Shown here: positions 16,270 through 24,834 of the stretch, piece after piece
How the letters are laid out: every line of letters starts with the position of its first letter
Numbering within the stretch: the first letter of the stretch is position 1
NCBI RefSeq assembly: GCF_001595985.1
Contig: NZ_LOJJ01000002.1
Span: 62,001 to 126,000, forward strand
Direction: 5' to 3'
Source: Polynucleobacter sinensis
GTDB lineage: Bacteria; Pseudomonadota; Gammaproteobacteria; Burkholderiales; Burkholderiaceae
DNA: 64,000 bases
The notes under the pieces: model-generated
Told to the model about the DNA's origin: nothing
Seen by the model: the letters and a program-made list of their open reading frames with translations, nothing else
The model's database searches: none
Program-made: the position numbers and the translations under genes

Positions 16270-17439
16270 TTAGAAAGAGCGCGGGAGGCCGAGGATATGC
16301 TCAGCTACGTACGAGTAAATCAAGTTAGTTGAGATTGGCGCAACCTGATAAAGACGAGTCTCGCGGAACTTCCGCTCAACGTCATATTCATTAGCAAAGC
16401 CAAAGCCACCATGTGTTTGCAAGCAAACGTTCGCCGCTTCCCATGATGCTTTAGCAGCCAAGTATTTGGCCATATTTGCCTCTGCGCCACATTGTTGTTT
16501 TGCATCAAATAGATCGCAAGCTTTGAAGCGCATTAAGTTTGCTGCTTCAGTTTCAATATAAGAATCCGCAATCGGAAATTGAATACCCTGGTTCTTGCCA
16601 ATTGGACGATCAAAGACAACGCGCTCGTTTGCATAACGACGGGCCTTATCGACAAACCAATATGCATCGCCAATACACTCTGCTGCGATTAAAGTGCGCT
16701 CTGCATTAAGGCCATCTAAGATGTACTTAAAGCCCTTACCCTCTTCACCAATCAAATTCTCAGCAGGAATTTCCAAATTATCGAAGAACACTTCATTGGT
16801 TTCGTGATTGACCATATTCGCAATGGGCTGAATATCCATTCCCTTACCAATCGCTTCTTTGAGATCAACGATAAAGATCGACATACCCTCAGACTTTTTC
16901 GCCACCTCAGATAATGGCGTAGTGCGAGCCAGCAGAATCATGAGGTCTGAGTGCTGAATACGAGAGATCCAGACCTTTTGGCCATTAACAACGTACTTAT
17001 CGCCTTTTTTAACCGCAGTTGTTTTTAGCTTAGTCGTATCAGTACCAGTTGTTGGCTCAGTAACTGCCATCGATTGCAGGCGCAGCTCACCTGTCGCAAT
17101 CCTCGGAAGATAGAGCTTCTTCTGCGCATCAGAACCATGTCGCAATAGAGTGCCCATGTTGTACATCTGACCATGACAAGAACCGGCATTACCTCCGGAG
17201 AAATTAATCTCCTCCATAATGACCGACGCTTCTGCCAAGCCCAAACCAGAGCCACCGTATTCCTCAGGAATTAAAGCGGCGAGCCAACCTGCTTGTGCCA
17301 TAGCATCTACAAAAGCTTCTGGATAGTCGCGTTCATGGTCGATCTTTTGCCAGTAGGCTGAGTCAAAGCTTCCACAAAGATCGCGCAAGGCTTCGCGCAT
17401 ATCTTGGTATTGATCTGGTTTTGGGATAGGGTGATTCAT
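16270..17439 (-). CDS. Acyl-CoA dehydrogenase family protein
   Basis: 389 residues with the N, middle and C domains of the flavoprotein family. AVTEPTTGTDTTKLKT is the FAD/substrate strand near 120, and QTHGGFGFANEYDVERKFR is near 345. The usual C-terminal YEGTS with its catalytic Glu is replaced by RLYQVAPIS, so the base must lie elsewhere (as in isovaleryl-CoA dehydrogenase) or be altered. It begins a two-gene operon with the CoA-transferase. Electron acceptor presumably ETF, which is not encoded here. Confidence 0.88.
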   Translation of the reverse strand: MNHPIPKPDQYQDMREALRDLCGSFDSAYWQKIDHERDYPEAFVDAMAQAGWLAALIPEEYGGSGLGLAEASVIMEEINFSGGNAGSCHGQMYNMGTLLRHGSDAQKKLYLPRIATGELRLQSMAVTEPTTGTDTTKLKTTAVKKGDKYVVNGQKVWISRIQHSDLMILLARTTPLSEVAKKSEGMSIFIVDLKEAIGKGMDIQPIANMVNHETNEVFFDNLEIPAENLIGEEGKGFKYILDGLNAERTLIAAECIGDAYWFVDKARRYANERVVFDRPIGKNQGIQFPIADSYIETEAANLMRFKACDLFDAKQQCGAEANMAKYLAAKASWEAANVCLQTHGGFGFANEYDVERKFRETRLYQVAPISTNLIYSYVAEHILGLPRSF

Positions 17440-17542
17440 TGAATTCTCCGTACGATATAAGCTAACTGAATCATCTTCCTTTGCCCGAGAAATCGGAATT
17501 GGAATTAACTAAACAGTTCCTTCGATTTTTTCGAAGACTGCC

Positions 17543-18418
17543 TCAGTTTGCTGGCACATACCTCGTATAGAGCACCTGGGTACCATTTCTGCCGCAACCC
17601 TTAGCTACCAGATCCTCATATAGCCGCTTGGCCAGGGCCAATGCAGGCAATTCTAGGTTGGACTTTTGCGCTTCCTCTAATGCAATCCCCAAGTCTTTTA
17701 AGAAGTGCTCAACGTAAAATCCTGGGGCAAAATCGCCAACAATCATCTTTGCACCCAAATTCACCAGCTGAAATCCAGAAGCTGCACCGCCACCAATCGA
17801 CTCCATAACCGTCTCAGGATTTAAACCGAGTGACTTTGCATAGCCCAGCCCTTCGCTCACACCCATAATCGTTCCAGCAATCACAATTTGATTGCACATC
17901 TTCGCATGCTGACCAGCGCCAGGACCACCTTGCAGAACAACGTTAGAGCCCATGAGCTGAAAAATGGGGAGCATGGCATCAAAATCTGCTTGTTTTCCAC
18001 CGACCATAATGGCCAGCTTTGCATTGCGAGCACCAATATCCCCGCCCGATACTGGCGCATCTAGAGCGTGACAACCCCGCTTCTCAGCCTCATCTGCAAT
18101 CTTCTTTGCAAGAGATGGGCTTGAGGTAGTCATATCAATCAAGTAGGCGTTTTGCGCTCTATCCAAAATATTTCCAGCACCGAAATACACCTCCTCTACA
18201 TCGGAGGGGTAACCAACCATGGTAATGATGACATCAGACTGCGCAGCTAAATCACCGATAGAATCAAACCATTGGGCACCTTTAGCCACTAACTCATCCG
18301 TTTTAGCTTTTGAGCGATTAAATACATTCAAGGGATGACCTGCCGCAAGCAAATGTCCAGCCATGCTGCTACCCATGATTCCAAGGCCAATAAAGCCAAT
18401 TCTTAATTTATTACTCAC
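17543..18418 (-). CDS. 3-hydroxyisobutyrate dehydrogenase/tartronate semialdehyde reductase-like NAD(P)-dependent oxidoreductase
   Basis: 291 residues. Rossmann motif GLGIMG at 11-16, DAPVSGG at 120-126 and catalytic Lys173 in GQHAKMCNQ. The KMCNQ and GGAASGF stretches resemble GarR/GlxR tartronate semialdehyde reductases more than the paralogue at 1612-2511. The start is GTG at 18418, conserved with the usual MSNKLRIGFIG beginning. It is monocistronic, with a long perfect inverted repeat immediately upstream. Exact hydroxyacid not assigned. Confidence 0.88.
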   Translation of the reverse strand: MSNKLRIGFIGLGIMGSSMAGHLLAAGHPLNVFNRSKAKTDELVAKGAQWFDSIGDLAAQSDVIITMVGYPSDVEEVYFGAGNILDRAQNAYLIDMTTSSPSLAKKIADEAEKRGCHALDAPVSGGDIGARNAKLAIMVGGKQADFDAMLPIFQLMGSNVVLQGGPGAGQHAKMCNQIVIAGTIMGVSEGLGYAKSLGLNPETVMESIGGGAASGFQLVNLGAKMIVGDFAPGFYVEHFLKDLGIALEEAQKSNLELPALALAKRLYEDLVAKGCGRNGTQVLYTRYVPAN

Positions 18419-18429
18419 TCAATCCACCT

Positions 18430-18457
18430 TTTGTATTGTTATTTTGAACAATACAAA
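18430..18457. promoter_or_regulatory. 11-base perfect inverted repeat upstream of the hydroxyacid dehydrogenase
   Basis: TTTGTATTGTT (18430-18440) and AACAATACAAA (18447-18457) separated by ATTTTG, ending 12 bases from the GTG start at 18418. It sits in the shared 5' region of the minus-strand dehydrogenase and a small plus-strand ORF. Each arm begins or ends with the TTTGTAT element also found in the GntR palindromes at 2979 and 3762. Most likely a dimeric repressor site. Confidence 0.5.
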
Positions 18458-18496
18458 TCTTACCCAATTAATGGGGTTTGCTGTTAAATGTGACTG

Positions 18497-18601
18497 ATGA
18501 AAAAACTATTGAGCGTGACACTGCTCATGATTCTTGTAGTCATTGGCCTGTACTTTATGGCTATCCTGCTACTTGGGCGCATTACTTGGTTAGATACTTA
18601 A
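18497..18601 (+). CDS. Possible 34-residue single-span membrane protein
   Basis: An ORF starting MKKLLS followed by about 20 hydrophobic residues (LLMILVVIGLYFMAILLLG) and a short polar tail ending WLDT. The Lys-rich start and single hydrophobic span are typical of small inner-membrane proteins. There is no convincing Shine-Dalgarno, and the ORF is short enough to be chance. It ends 8 bases before the convergent small gene at 18609. Confidence 0.35.
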   Translation: MKKLLSVTLLMILVVIGLYFMAILLLGRITWLDT

Positions 18602-18608
18602 CGATAGA

Positions 18609-18863
18609 TTAATCTCTCAGGCGAACAAGACCTTCCTTACGAACCGCCACACCATCTCTTAGCAATCGATGAAGCGCCATTCTGGCCGCTCTTGAAGATT
18701 CTTCAGGTGAGCCATCTAATCTTAGCGAGGCTTCGTAGATGAGGAGCTCAGTCTCCCAGCCATAAACATCACCCTCCATCTCCAGCAAACTAATCAACAA
18801 ATCCCTTGGACTGGGATCAGTCCGCATACGATGAGTGGTTTCATCTAGATGATGATGTTGCAT
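18609..18863 (-). CDS. Conserved-looking 84-residue protein of unknown function
   Basis: The ATG at 18863 is chosen because GGAGG lies five bases upstream, an excellent ribosome site; an in-frame GTG two codons earlier is not needed. The protein starts MQHHHLDETTH and then looks helical and charged (LLISLLEMEGDVYGWETEL, then EESSRAARMALHRLLRDG), ending with a short winged-helix-like VAVRKEGLVRLRD. I do not recognise a family. An FNR-like box lies about 110 bases upstream, hinting at oxygen- or NO-linked expression. Confidence 0.7.
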   Translation of the reverse strand: MQHHHLDETTHRMRTDPSPRDLLISLLEMEGDVYGWETELLIYEASLRLDGSPEESSRAARMALHRLLRDGVAVRKEGLVRLRD

Positions 18864-18968
18864 AAGCACCTCCCCTATCTCAAAAGAGTAAGTCAGATAG
18901 CAAATTCACTTGATTCAGGATGCCACGGGGTCATTATGAAACTGTTTTATCAAAATGTCCTTATTTTC

Positions 18969-18982
18969 TTGATCAAGATCAG
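18969..18982. promoter_or_regulatory. FNR/CRP-like box upstream of the 84-residue protein gene
   Basis: TTGATCAAGATCAG matches the FNR consensus TTGAT-N4-ATCAA at 9 of 10 specified positions. It lies between the end of DUF455 and the small gene on the minus strand, so only the small gene can be its target. A weak -10-like GATAAA lies roughly where a class II promoter would need it. Confidence 0.45.
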
Positions 18983-18993
18983 GGGGTATCTTG

Positions 18994-19800
18994 CTAACGC
19001 GCTTCTAGCTCCAAAAGATTCAACTCTTCTTCGGTAAACCCAGCTCGTTTACGCGCCTCCATATTGAATGGTGGCTTTAATATTGGAGCGCTATATTTTC
19101 TAGCCAGCTCTCTATAGGTAGCAATGGGGGATAGGCTGGCTTTATCGCACAGGAAATTAAACCAATGATTGCCAATTGCCACATGACCAACCTCATCTCT
19201 CAGGATGATCTCCAGGATTTCCACTGCCTTGAAATCCTTGACCTGCTTGAAACGATCACGAATCTTTGGAACGGCATCCAGACCTCTTGCCTCCATGGTT
19301 CTTGGCACAAGAGCCATCCGCGCAATCACCGCATCACTTGTTCGCTCTACCATCTCCCATAAGCTATTGTGTGCAGGAAAATCTCCGTATGAAAATCCTA
19401 GCGATTGAATATAGCCCTCCACCAGAGTGAAGTGATACGCCTCTTCCTTGGCAACCCTCAACCAGTCCTCATAGTATTGCTGTGGCATATCTGGGAAGCG
19501 CCAGATCGCATCCAAGGCTAAATTAATCGCATTAAATTCGATATGAGCAAGAGAGTGAAGTAAGGACGCCCTACCTTGAGCGCTATCCATTTTTCTTTTG
19601 GGAACATTCAAGGGTGGCACTAGCTCTGGTTTTTCTGGTCGACCTGGCAGGTCAAGACTTTGCGTGTTGAGGTTCTGAGACCCATCTAATTTGATCAGTT
19701 GATTCTGATAGTCAACATATAGCTGACCCACCAGCCGCACCTTGGTCTGAGCATCTTTAATTAGGAGGATTGCGAGAGCAGATTCTCGTAGCTCATTCAT
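18994..19800 (-). CDS. DUF455 family ferritin-like protein
   Basis: 268 residues. It matches the DUF455 architecture with ferritin-like metal-ligand motifs: AHIEFNAINLALD (about 86-98), KEEAYHF (about 118-124) and RDEVGHVAIG (about 205-214), Glu/His pairs spaced as in di-iron four-helix bundles. Biochemical role unestablished; some relatives are annotated as tRNA-modifying hydroxylase-like proteins. It lies divergently from the truncated haemoglobin gene, with 49 bases between starts. Confidence 0.85.
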   Translation of the reverse strand: MNELRESALAILLIKDAQTKVRLVGQLYVDYQNQLIKLDGSQNLNTQSLDLPGRPEKPELVPPLNVPKRKMDSAQGRASLLHSLAHIEFNAINLALDAIWRFPDMPQQYYEDWLRVAKEEAYHFTLVEGYIQSLGFSYGDFPAHNSLWEMVERTSDAVIARMALVPRTMEARGLDAVPKIRDRFKQVKDFKAVEILEIILRDEVGHVAIGNHWFNFLCDKASLSPIATYRELARKYSAPILKPPFNMEARKRAGFTEEELNLLELEAR

Positions 19801-19849
19801 ACGCCCATTTTAGTGATATTGATATTGCATAACCTAAAATACACATCTA

Positions 19850-20269
19850 GTGAATCTCATCAAACCCCATGATCGCATTAGCCTAGCCGAGAAAATCGGT
19901 AGGCCATCTGTCGCGCTGGTCGTAGATGACTTTTATAACCGCGTTCAGACCCACCCTACCTTAGCCAAGCCCTTCTCTATCGTTGCGCATTGGCAAGAAC
20001 ATAAACAAAGAATTACAGAATTTTGGTGGATCGCCCTTGGCGGAAAACCCACCGCTTCCTATAGCTATGACCCTGTAAGTAAACATTTTTTGGCAGGATT
20101 TAATCAAACACTCTTGAGTGATTGGAAAGCCTTATTTTTTGAGGTAACTCATACACACCTCAGCCCAGAACTAGCAAGTGCTTGGCAGCAACGGGTGGAA
20201 ATGATTGGCGAAAACCTTCTGCGCCAGAACGATAAATTGCTCGGCGATAGAGGGCGCCCCTCAACCTAA
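19850..20269 (+). CDS. Group III truncated haemoglobin
   Basis: 139 residues, the expected size. It has the B-helix DFYNRVQTHPTLAKPF (Tyr29 near the B10 position), Trp59-Trp60 and the proximal His79 in VSKHFLAGFN, matching group III (Ctb-like) globins. These bind O2 or NO and are usually involved in nitrosative or microaerobic physiology. The start is GTG at 19850 with no visible ribosome site, so it may be leaderless or start elsewhere. The ahpCF genes follow downstream on the same strand. Confidence 0.85.
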   Translation: MNLIKPHDRISLAEKIGRPSVALVVDDFYNRVQTHPTLAKPFSIVAHWQEHKQRITEFWWIALGGKPTASYSYDPVSKHFLAGFNQTLLSDWKALFFEVTHTHLSPELASAWQQRVEMIGENLLRQNDKLLGDRGRPST

Positions 20270-20319
20270 GCCCAAGACATTGTGACCCTGGAGTGCGGTG
20301 CAATTTAATGATCTAAAAA

Positions 20320-20356
20320 ATAGATAACACATATCTAAATTATTCATTATGCAAAT
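20320..20356 (+). promoter_or_regulatory. Candidate OxyR site upstream of ahpC
   Basis: Bases 20320-20334 (ATAGATAACACATAT) match the OxyR half-site ATAG-N-T-N3-A-N-CTAT with a single deviation. The second half, expected from 20342, is weak. TAGAT/ATCTA elements also recur at 20311, 20321 and 20333. OxyR control of ahpC is well established in related bacteria; binding here is a prediction. Confidence 0.4.
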
Positions 20357-20420
20357 AAATAAATAATCTCTAGAATGGGTCCTGTTGTGAACCAATTATT
20401 CATTTTTTACAGGAGAAACC

Positions 20421-20984
20421 ATGTCACTAATTAACACCCCAGTACCGCCATTTAAGACCCAAGCGTTCCACAATGGTAAGTTCGTCACAGTTTCTGACGA
20501 GACCCTCAAGGGCAAATGGTCTGTTTTGATTTTTATGCCAGCAGCATTTACATTTAACTGCCCAACAGAAATTGAAGACGCAGCAGAAAACTATGCTGAA
20601 TTTCAGAAGATGGGTGCAGAGGTATACATCATCACTACTGATACACACTTCTCACACAAAGTTTGGCACGAAACCTCTCCCGCAGTAGGTAAAGCTAAGT
20701 TCCCATTGGTTGGCGATCCTACACACACTTTGACACGTGGTTTTGGCGTGCACATTGAAGAAGAAGGCTTGGCTTTGCGTGGCACATTCATCATCAATCC
20801 AGAGGGCATCATCAAGACTGCAGAAGTGCACTCTAACGAAATCGCTCGTGATGTTTCTGAAACTCTACGAAAACTCAAAGCCGCTCAGTACACAGCCGCT
20901 CATCCAGGCGAAGTTTGCCCAGCTAAATGGAAAGAAGGCGCTGCAACATTGACTCCATCTTTGGATCTGGTTGGCAAGATCTAA
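20421..20984 (+). CDS. ahpC: Alkyl hydroperoxide reductase subunit C (typical 2-Cys peroxiredoxin)
   Basis: 187 residues, same size as E. coli AhpC. Peroxidatic Cys47 lies in FTFNCPTEIED and resolving Cys166 in GEVCPAKW. The loop residue before Cys47 is Asn rather than the usual Val. Reduces H2O2, organic peroxides and peroxynitrite in the cytoplasm with electrons from AhpF. The ribosome site AGGAGA before ATG is strong. First gene of ahpC-ahpF, with a stable UUCG hairpin between the two genes. Confidence 0.97.
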   Translation: MSLINTPVPPFKTQAFHNGKFVTVSDETLKGKWSVLIFMPAAFTFNCPTEIEDAAENYAEFQKMGAEVYIITTDTHFSHKVWHETSPAVGKAKFPLVGDPTHTLTRGFGVHIEEEGLALRGTFIINPEGIIKTAEVHSNEIARDVSETLRKLKAAQYTAAHPGEVCPAKWKEGAATLTPSLDLVGKI

Positions 20985-21014
20985 GTCATAGTCAATTACC
21001 GCTAGTAACCAATC

Positions 21015-21034
21015 AGACTCTCTTCGGAGAGTCT
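21015..21034 (+). other. Stable UUCG-tetraloop hairpin between ahpC and ahpF
   Basis: AGACTCTC-TTCG-GAGAGTCT: a perfect 8-base-pair stem closed by a C(UUCG)G tetraloop, the most stable loop class in RNA. No U run follows, so full termination is unlikely. More probably it protects the ahpC mRNA 3' end or attenuates ahpF. Confidence 0.6.
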
Positions 21035-21101
21035 ATTGGAGAGGGTGGCTGTCGCCTTCCTGCCCAATGGACTCCACAAGATTCAGCACTTAGGAAATAT
21101 C

Positions 21102-22646
21102 ATGTTAGATAACAATATCAAAACCCAATTAAAGGCCTATTTTGAAAAGATAGTTAATCCTATCGTCTTGACAGCAACGCTCAACGATGGCGACTCGTCC
21201 AATCAAATGTTGGAACTACTGAATGAGGTCGCAGAGCAATCTGACAAGATCACTGTTAATACCAATGGCAATAGCACTAATGTCCCGAGCTTTACTGTTG
21301 GTAAAGCAGGTGAAGTAGCCCGCATCGCGTTCTCTGGATTGCCCATGGGCCATGAGATGACTTCATTCATCCTGGCCATCCTGCAGGCAAGCGGATACCC
21401 GCCTAAGGTGGAGCAGGACATTATTGAAAGCATTCAAGGCTTGACTGGAAAATTCCGCTTTCAGACTTTTATCTCCTTATCATGCCATAACTGCCCTGAT
21501 GTAGTACAAGCATTGAACTTAATGGCGGCACTCAATCCCAATATCGAGCATGAAATGATTGATGGCGCCCTCTTTCAAGAGTTGGTGGATCAGCGTCAAA
21601 TTATGGCCGTACCTACCGTCATCCTTAACGATGAGGTGTTTGGTCAAGGACGCATGAGCGCCGAAGAAATTATTGCCAAATTAGATACCAATGCATCAAC
21701 ACGAGATGCAGAAAAAATTAGCGCTAAAGCACCATTTGATTCTTTGATTATTGGTGGTGGACCAGCAGGTGCTTCAGCAGCGATTTATTCCGCAAGGAAG
21801 GGCATCAGAACCGGTATCGTTACTCAACGCTTTGGCGGTCAAGTTGCCGATACCGTAGGTATTGAAAACTTTATCTCGGTAAAGGAAACAGAGGGCCCGA
21901 AATTAGTTTTAGCACTAGAACAGCACGTCAAATCTTATGACGTCGATGTCATGAACCTGCAAACGGCAAAAAGCCTTAGTAAATCCGGGGATGAGATTGA
22001 AATCACCCTCGAAAATGGTGCGACACTCAAGAGTAAGACTGTCATTCTGAGTACCGGTGCACGCTGGCGCGAGATGAATGTCCCCGGTGAGCAGGAGTAC
22101 CGCGGCAAAGGCGTTGCCTACTGCCCTCACTGCGATGGACCCCTGTACAAAGGTAAGCGCGTGGCAGTGATTGGCGGAGGAAACTCTGGGGTAGAGGCAG
22201 CGATTGATTTAGCGGGCATTGTTAGTCATGTTACTTTGATCGAGTTTGACACCAAATTACGCGCTGATGCCGTGCTTCAAAAAAAGCTTTTCAGCCTATC
22301 GAATGTCACCGTAATTACCAATGCATTAAGCAAAGAGGTTTTGGGCGCAGATGGGAAAGTGACAACCTTGAGATACGAAGATCGCACTAGCAATCAAATG
22401 CACGATATCGCGCTAGAAGGCATCTTTGTTCAAATTGGTCTGCTACCAAATACAGATTGGCTCAAAGGCGTGATCGACCTCTCTCCACGCGGTGAAATCA
22501 TCGTAGACCAAAAGGGAGAGACATCGATGCCAGGCGTATTTGCAGCCGGTGATTGCACAACAGTGCCCTATAAGCAAATCATTATCGCCATGGGGGAAGG
22601 TGCTAAAGCCTCACTCTCGGCTTTTGATTATTTAATCCGCTCTTAA
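21102..22646 (+). CDS. ahpF: Alkyl hydroperoxide reductase subunit F
   Basis: 514 residues from the ATG at 21102, which has AGGAA about seven bases upstream; an in-frame ATG at 21036 would add 22 residues with no similarity to AhpF. An N-terminal double thioredoxin-like domain carries Cys128-His-Asn-Cys131. The FAD motif GGGPAG is at 218-223, the thioredoxin-reductase-like dithiol Cys341-Pro-His-Cys344 follows, and the NAD(P)H motif GGGNSG comes next. Transfers electrons from NADH to AhpC. End of the two-gene operon. Confidence 0.97.
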   Translation: MLDNNIKTQLKAYFEKIVNPIVLTATLNDGDSSNQMLELLNEVAEQSDKITVNTNGNSTNVPSFTVGKAGEVARIAFSGLPMGHEMTSFILAILQASGYPPKVEQDIIESIQGLTGKFRFQTFISLSCHNCPDVVQALNLMAALNPNIEHEMIDGALFQELVDQRQIMAVPTVILNDEVFGQGRMSAEEIIAKLDTNASTRDAEKISAKAPFDSLIIGGGPAGASAAIYSARKGIRTGIVTQRFGGQVADTVGIENFISVKETEGPKLVLALEQHVKSYDVDVMNLQTAKSLSKSGDEIEITLENGATLKSKTVILSTGARWREMNVPGEQEYRGKGVAYCPHCDGPLYKGKRVAVIGGGNSGVEAAIDLAGIVSHVTLIEFDTKLRADAVLQKKLFSLSNVTVITNALSKEVLGADGKVTTLRYEDRTSNQMHDIALEGIFVQIGLLPNTDWLKGVIDLSPRGEIIVDQKGETSMPGVFAAGDCTTVPYKQIIIAMGEGAKASLSAFDYLIRS

Positions 22647-22651
22647 AATTA

Positions 22652-22678
22652 ACCCACCGCAAGACTATTGCGGTGGGT
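22652..22678. terminator. Hairpin between convergent ahpF and Bug genes
   Basis: ACCCACCGCAA and TTGCGGTGGGT form an 11-base stem with a 5-base loop, located in the 44-base gap between convergent genes. No strong T run on either side, so termination would be partial or bidirectional. Confidence 0.55.
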
Positions 22679-22690
22679 AATCAATCAAAG

Positions 22691-23653
22691 TTAGTCAGGT
22701 TTAATATTTCTCTTGGCAACTAAGCCTTTCCACTTCTGAATATCTTCTCTAATGAATTTAGAGAATTGCTCAGGGCTACCCCCAACCGTCTCCATACCCA
22801 TATCCGCAAATCGTTGCTTGATTTCAGGTTGAAGCAAAATTTCATTAATGTCTTTGTTTAAACGATCGACGATCTTGTTAGGCAGCTTGGCCGGACCCAC
22901 CAAGCCAAACCACGTATAAACCTCAGTATTGGGATAACCCAATTCACCTAATGAAGGAACATCCGGCAAAAGACTGGAACGAGTAGATCCAAATACTGCT
23001 AATACACGAATCTTGCCATTTTTAATGTGGGGCAATGGAGCAATAATCGGATGAATACCAGCATCCACCCTCTCCCCCAACAAATCAGTCACCGCAGGCG
23101 CATCACCTTTATAGGGAATATGGTTTAAGTTACTTTTAGCTAGAGTATTAAATAACTCCAAAGCCAGATGGGGGGCAGTACCATTACCAGGGCTTGAAAC
23201 ATTCAATCCTGCGCTTTGCTTTCCTGAGGCGGCCAATAACTCAGCGACCGTTTTAATCGGCGAATTTGCTGGCACCATCAAAAATAACGGCGCTCTCACC
23301 ACCTGAACCACCGGAGTGAAATCCTTCAGAGTGTCATAAGGAAGTTGCCCATACAAAGCCGGATTAGTCGTATGTGGGGCAGCTACCATGACGAATGAAT
23401 AGCCATCGGGCTCTGCCTTGGCAATCATCTCAGATGCAATACGAATATTGGCACCCGGCTTATTTTCCACAATGATGGCTTGCTGCAATTTAGGCGACAA
23501 CTTTTCCGCAATCACGCGCGTGGCGATGTCATTTGAACCTCCTGGCGCGAAGGGCGAAATAAATCGAATGGATCGATTGGGCCACTCTTGAGCAAGAGCA
23601 AGTCCTGAAAACAGTGCCGCAAGCCAAATGAAACTCAATAGTATTTTTTTCAT
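22691..23653 (-). CDS. Bug/TctC-family periplasmic solute-binding protein
   Basis: 320 residues with a signal peptide ending near Ala21 (SGLALAQEW) and the motif SPFAPGGSNDIATR from 33. Last gene of the minus-strand arm of the first IclR divergon, 19 bases after the acyl-CoA dehydrogenase. The plus-strand arm has its own Bug receptor (27047-28012). Confidence 0.92.
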   Translation of the reverse strand: MKKILLSFIWLAALFSGLALAQEWPNRSIRFISPFAPGGSNDIATRVIAEKLSPKLQQAIIVENKPGANIRIASEMIAKAEPDGYSFVMVAAPHTTNPALYGQLPYDTLKDFTPVVQVVRAPLFLMVPANSPIKTVAELLAASGKQSAGLNVSSPGNGTAPHLALELFNTLAKSNLNHIPYKGDAPAVTDLLGERVDAGIHPIIAPLPHIKNGKIRVLAVFGSTRSSLLPDVPSLGELGYPNTEVYTWFGLVGPAKLPNKIVDRLNKDINEILLQPEIKQRFADMGMETVGGSPEQFSKFIREDIQKWKGLVAKRNIKPD

Positions 23654-23672
23654 AGCTACCTTTTATAAAAAT

Positions 23673-24833
23673 TTATTTCAAAATCCGCTTAGCGATATTG
23701 AGCAAGTGAATTTGACTAGTCCCCTCGTACAAACGAAATAAGCGCACATCTCGATACAACATTTCAATGGGGCCGCCAATATCGGCACAATAGCCTGCGC
23801 CCCCAAAAATTTGAACCACGCGATCAGCTACTCTACCGCACATTTCTGAAGCGTAATATTTACAAATGGATGCCTGGGTTGTGATGTCTTCGCCACGATC
23901 ACGCGCTCGCGCAGTCTCCAGAACAAGGGCTTTGGCGGCCTCGATCTCTACCTTGCTTTCCGCTAGCATTGCCTGAACCAACTGAAATTCAGCGATCGGC
24001 TTGCCAAACTGCTCACGTTTTTTTACATGCGCTAAAGCTTCATCAAGCATACGAATTGCAGGGCCAATACATAGCGCTGCAAGATTAATTCTTTGCTTGT
24101 TCAGAGCCTTCATCGCGGTAGAAAATCCTTTTCCCAATTCTCCGCCTAGAACGTCATCTTGCGTTGCAACGACGTTATGTAGATATACCTCTGAAACGGG
24201 AGAGCCTGCCTGACCCATTTTACGGTGCTCAGGACCAGCACTGATGCCGGGTCTATCCTTAGGAATCAAAAATGCGGTGATGCCCTTGTAACTCAAATCA
24301 TCCGGATTTGTTCTTGCAAAAACCGTAAATAAATCGGCTATAGGTGCATTGGTAATGTAGCGTTTTGTGCCATCAATCACAAATTTTTTCTCACCCTCCT
24401 CTAATTTCAACTGGGCACGGGTTTGCAAAGCAGTGGCATCTGAACCAGCTTCAGGCTCAGTCAGAGCTAAGCAACCCGTCACCTCGCCAGAGGCCAACTT
24501 AGGCAACCAACGATCCTTCTGCTCCCGAGTCCCATCCTGAATCAATCCCTCCGATCCAATTCCAGTATTGGTCCCAGCGCGAGCTCTAAAAGCAGTTGCC
24601 GCTTGAGAAATCTCGATATTTGCCAGGGCTAATTCTTCCGTGCTAAGTCCGCTACCACCGTATTCCTTAGGAATACTCCAACCAAAATATCCATTGCCCC
24701 GCATGACATCGACAATGGTCTCAGGAATACGGTTTTTTGCCACAACCTCCTCCTCTGCGGGAATGGCTATGGTTTGCACAAACTCACGGATAGCAGCGAG
24801 TCGATTTTGGTTTTCTTTGTTATCTGTAATCAC
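23673..24833 (-). CDS. Acyl-CoA dehydrogenase
   Basis: 386 residues if started at GTG 24833, which directly follows the iclR stop; an in-frame ATG at 24869 would overlap iclR. The FAD strand LALTEPEAGSDATALQTRA is near residue 110, and QIFGGAGYCADIGGPIEMLYRD and RLYEGTSQIH lie near the C terminus, with the Glu of YEGTS as the expected catalytic base. Desaturates an acyl-CoA thioester. Together with the CoA-transferase on the opposite strand it can form an activation-then-oxidation route for a carboxylic acid. Confidence 0.9.
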   Translation of the reverse strand: MITDNKENQNRLAAIREFVQTIAIPAEEEVVAKNRIPETIVDVMRGNGYFGWSIPKEYGGSGLSTEELALANIEISQAATAFRARAGTNTGIGSEGLIQDGTREQKDRWLPKLASGEVTGCLALTEPEAGSDATALQTRAQLKLEEGEKKFVIDGTKRYITNAPIADLFTVFARTNPDDLSYKGITAFLIPKDRPGISAGPEHRKMGQAGSPVSEVYLHNVVATQDDVLGGELGKGFSTAMKALNKQRINLAALCIGPAIRMLDEALAHVKKREQFGKPIAEFQLVQAMLAESKVEIEAAKALVLETARARDRGEDITTQASICKYYASEMCGRVADRVVQIFGGAGYCADIGGPIEMLYRDVRLFRLYEGTSQIHLLNIAKRILK

Positions 24834-24834
24834 A

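Noticed and set aside
19807..19840. ATTTTAG/CTAAAAT pair and GATATT repeats between the DUF455 and haemoglobin genes
   Set aside because: AT-rich promoter sequence of two divergent genes gives such matches easily; no recognised binding motif.
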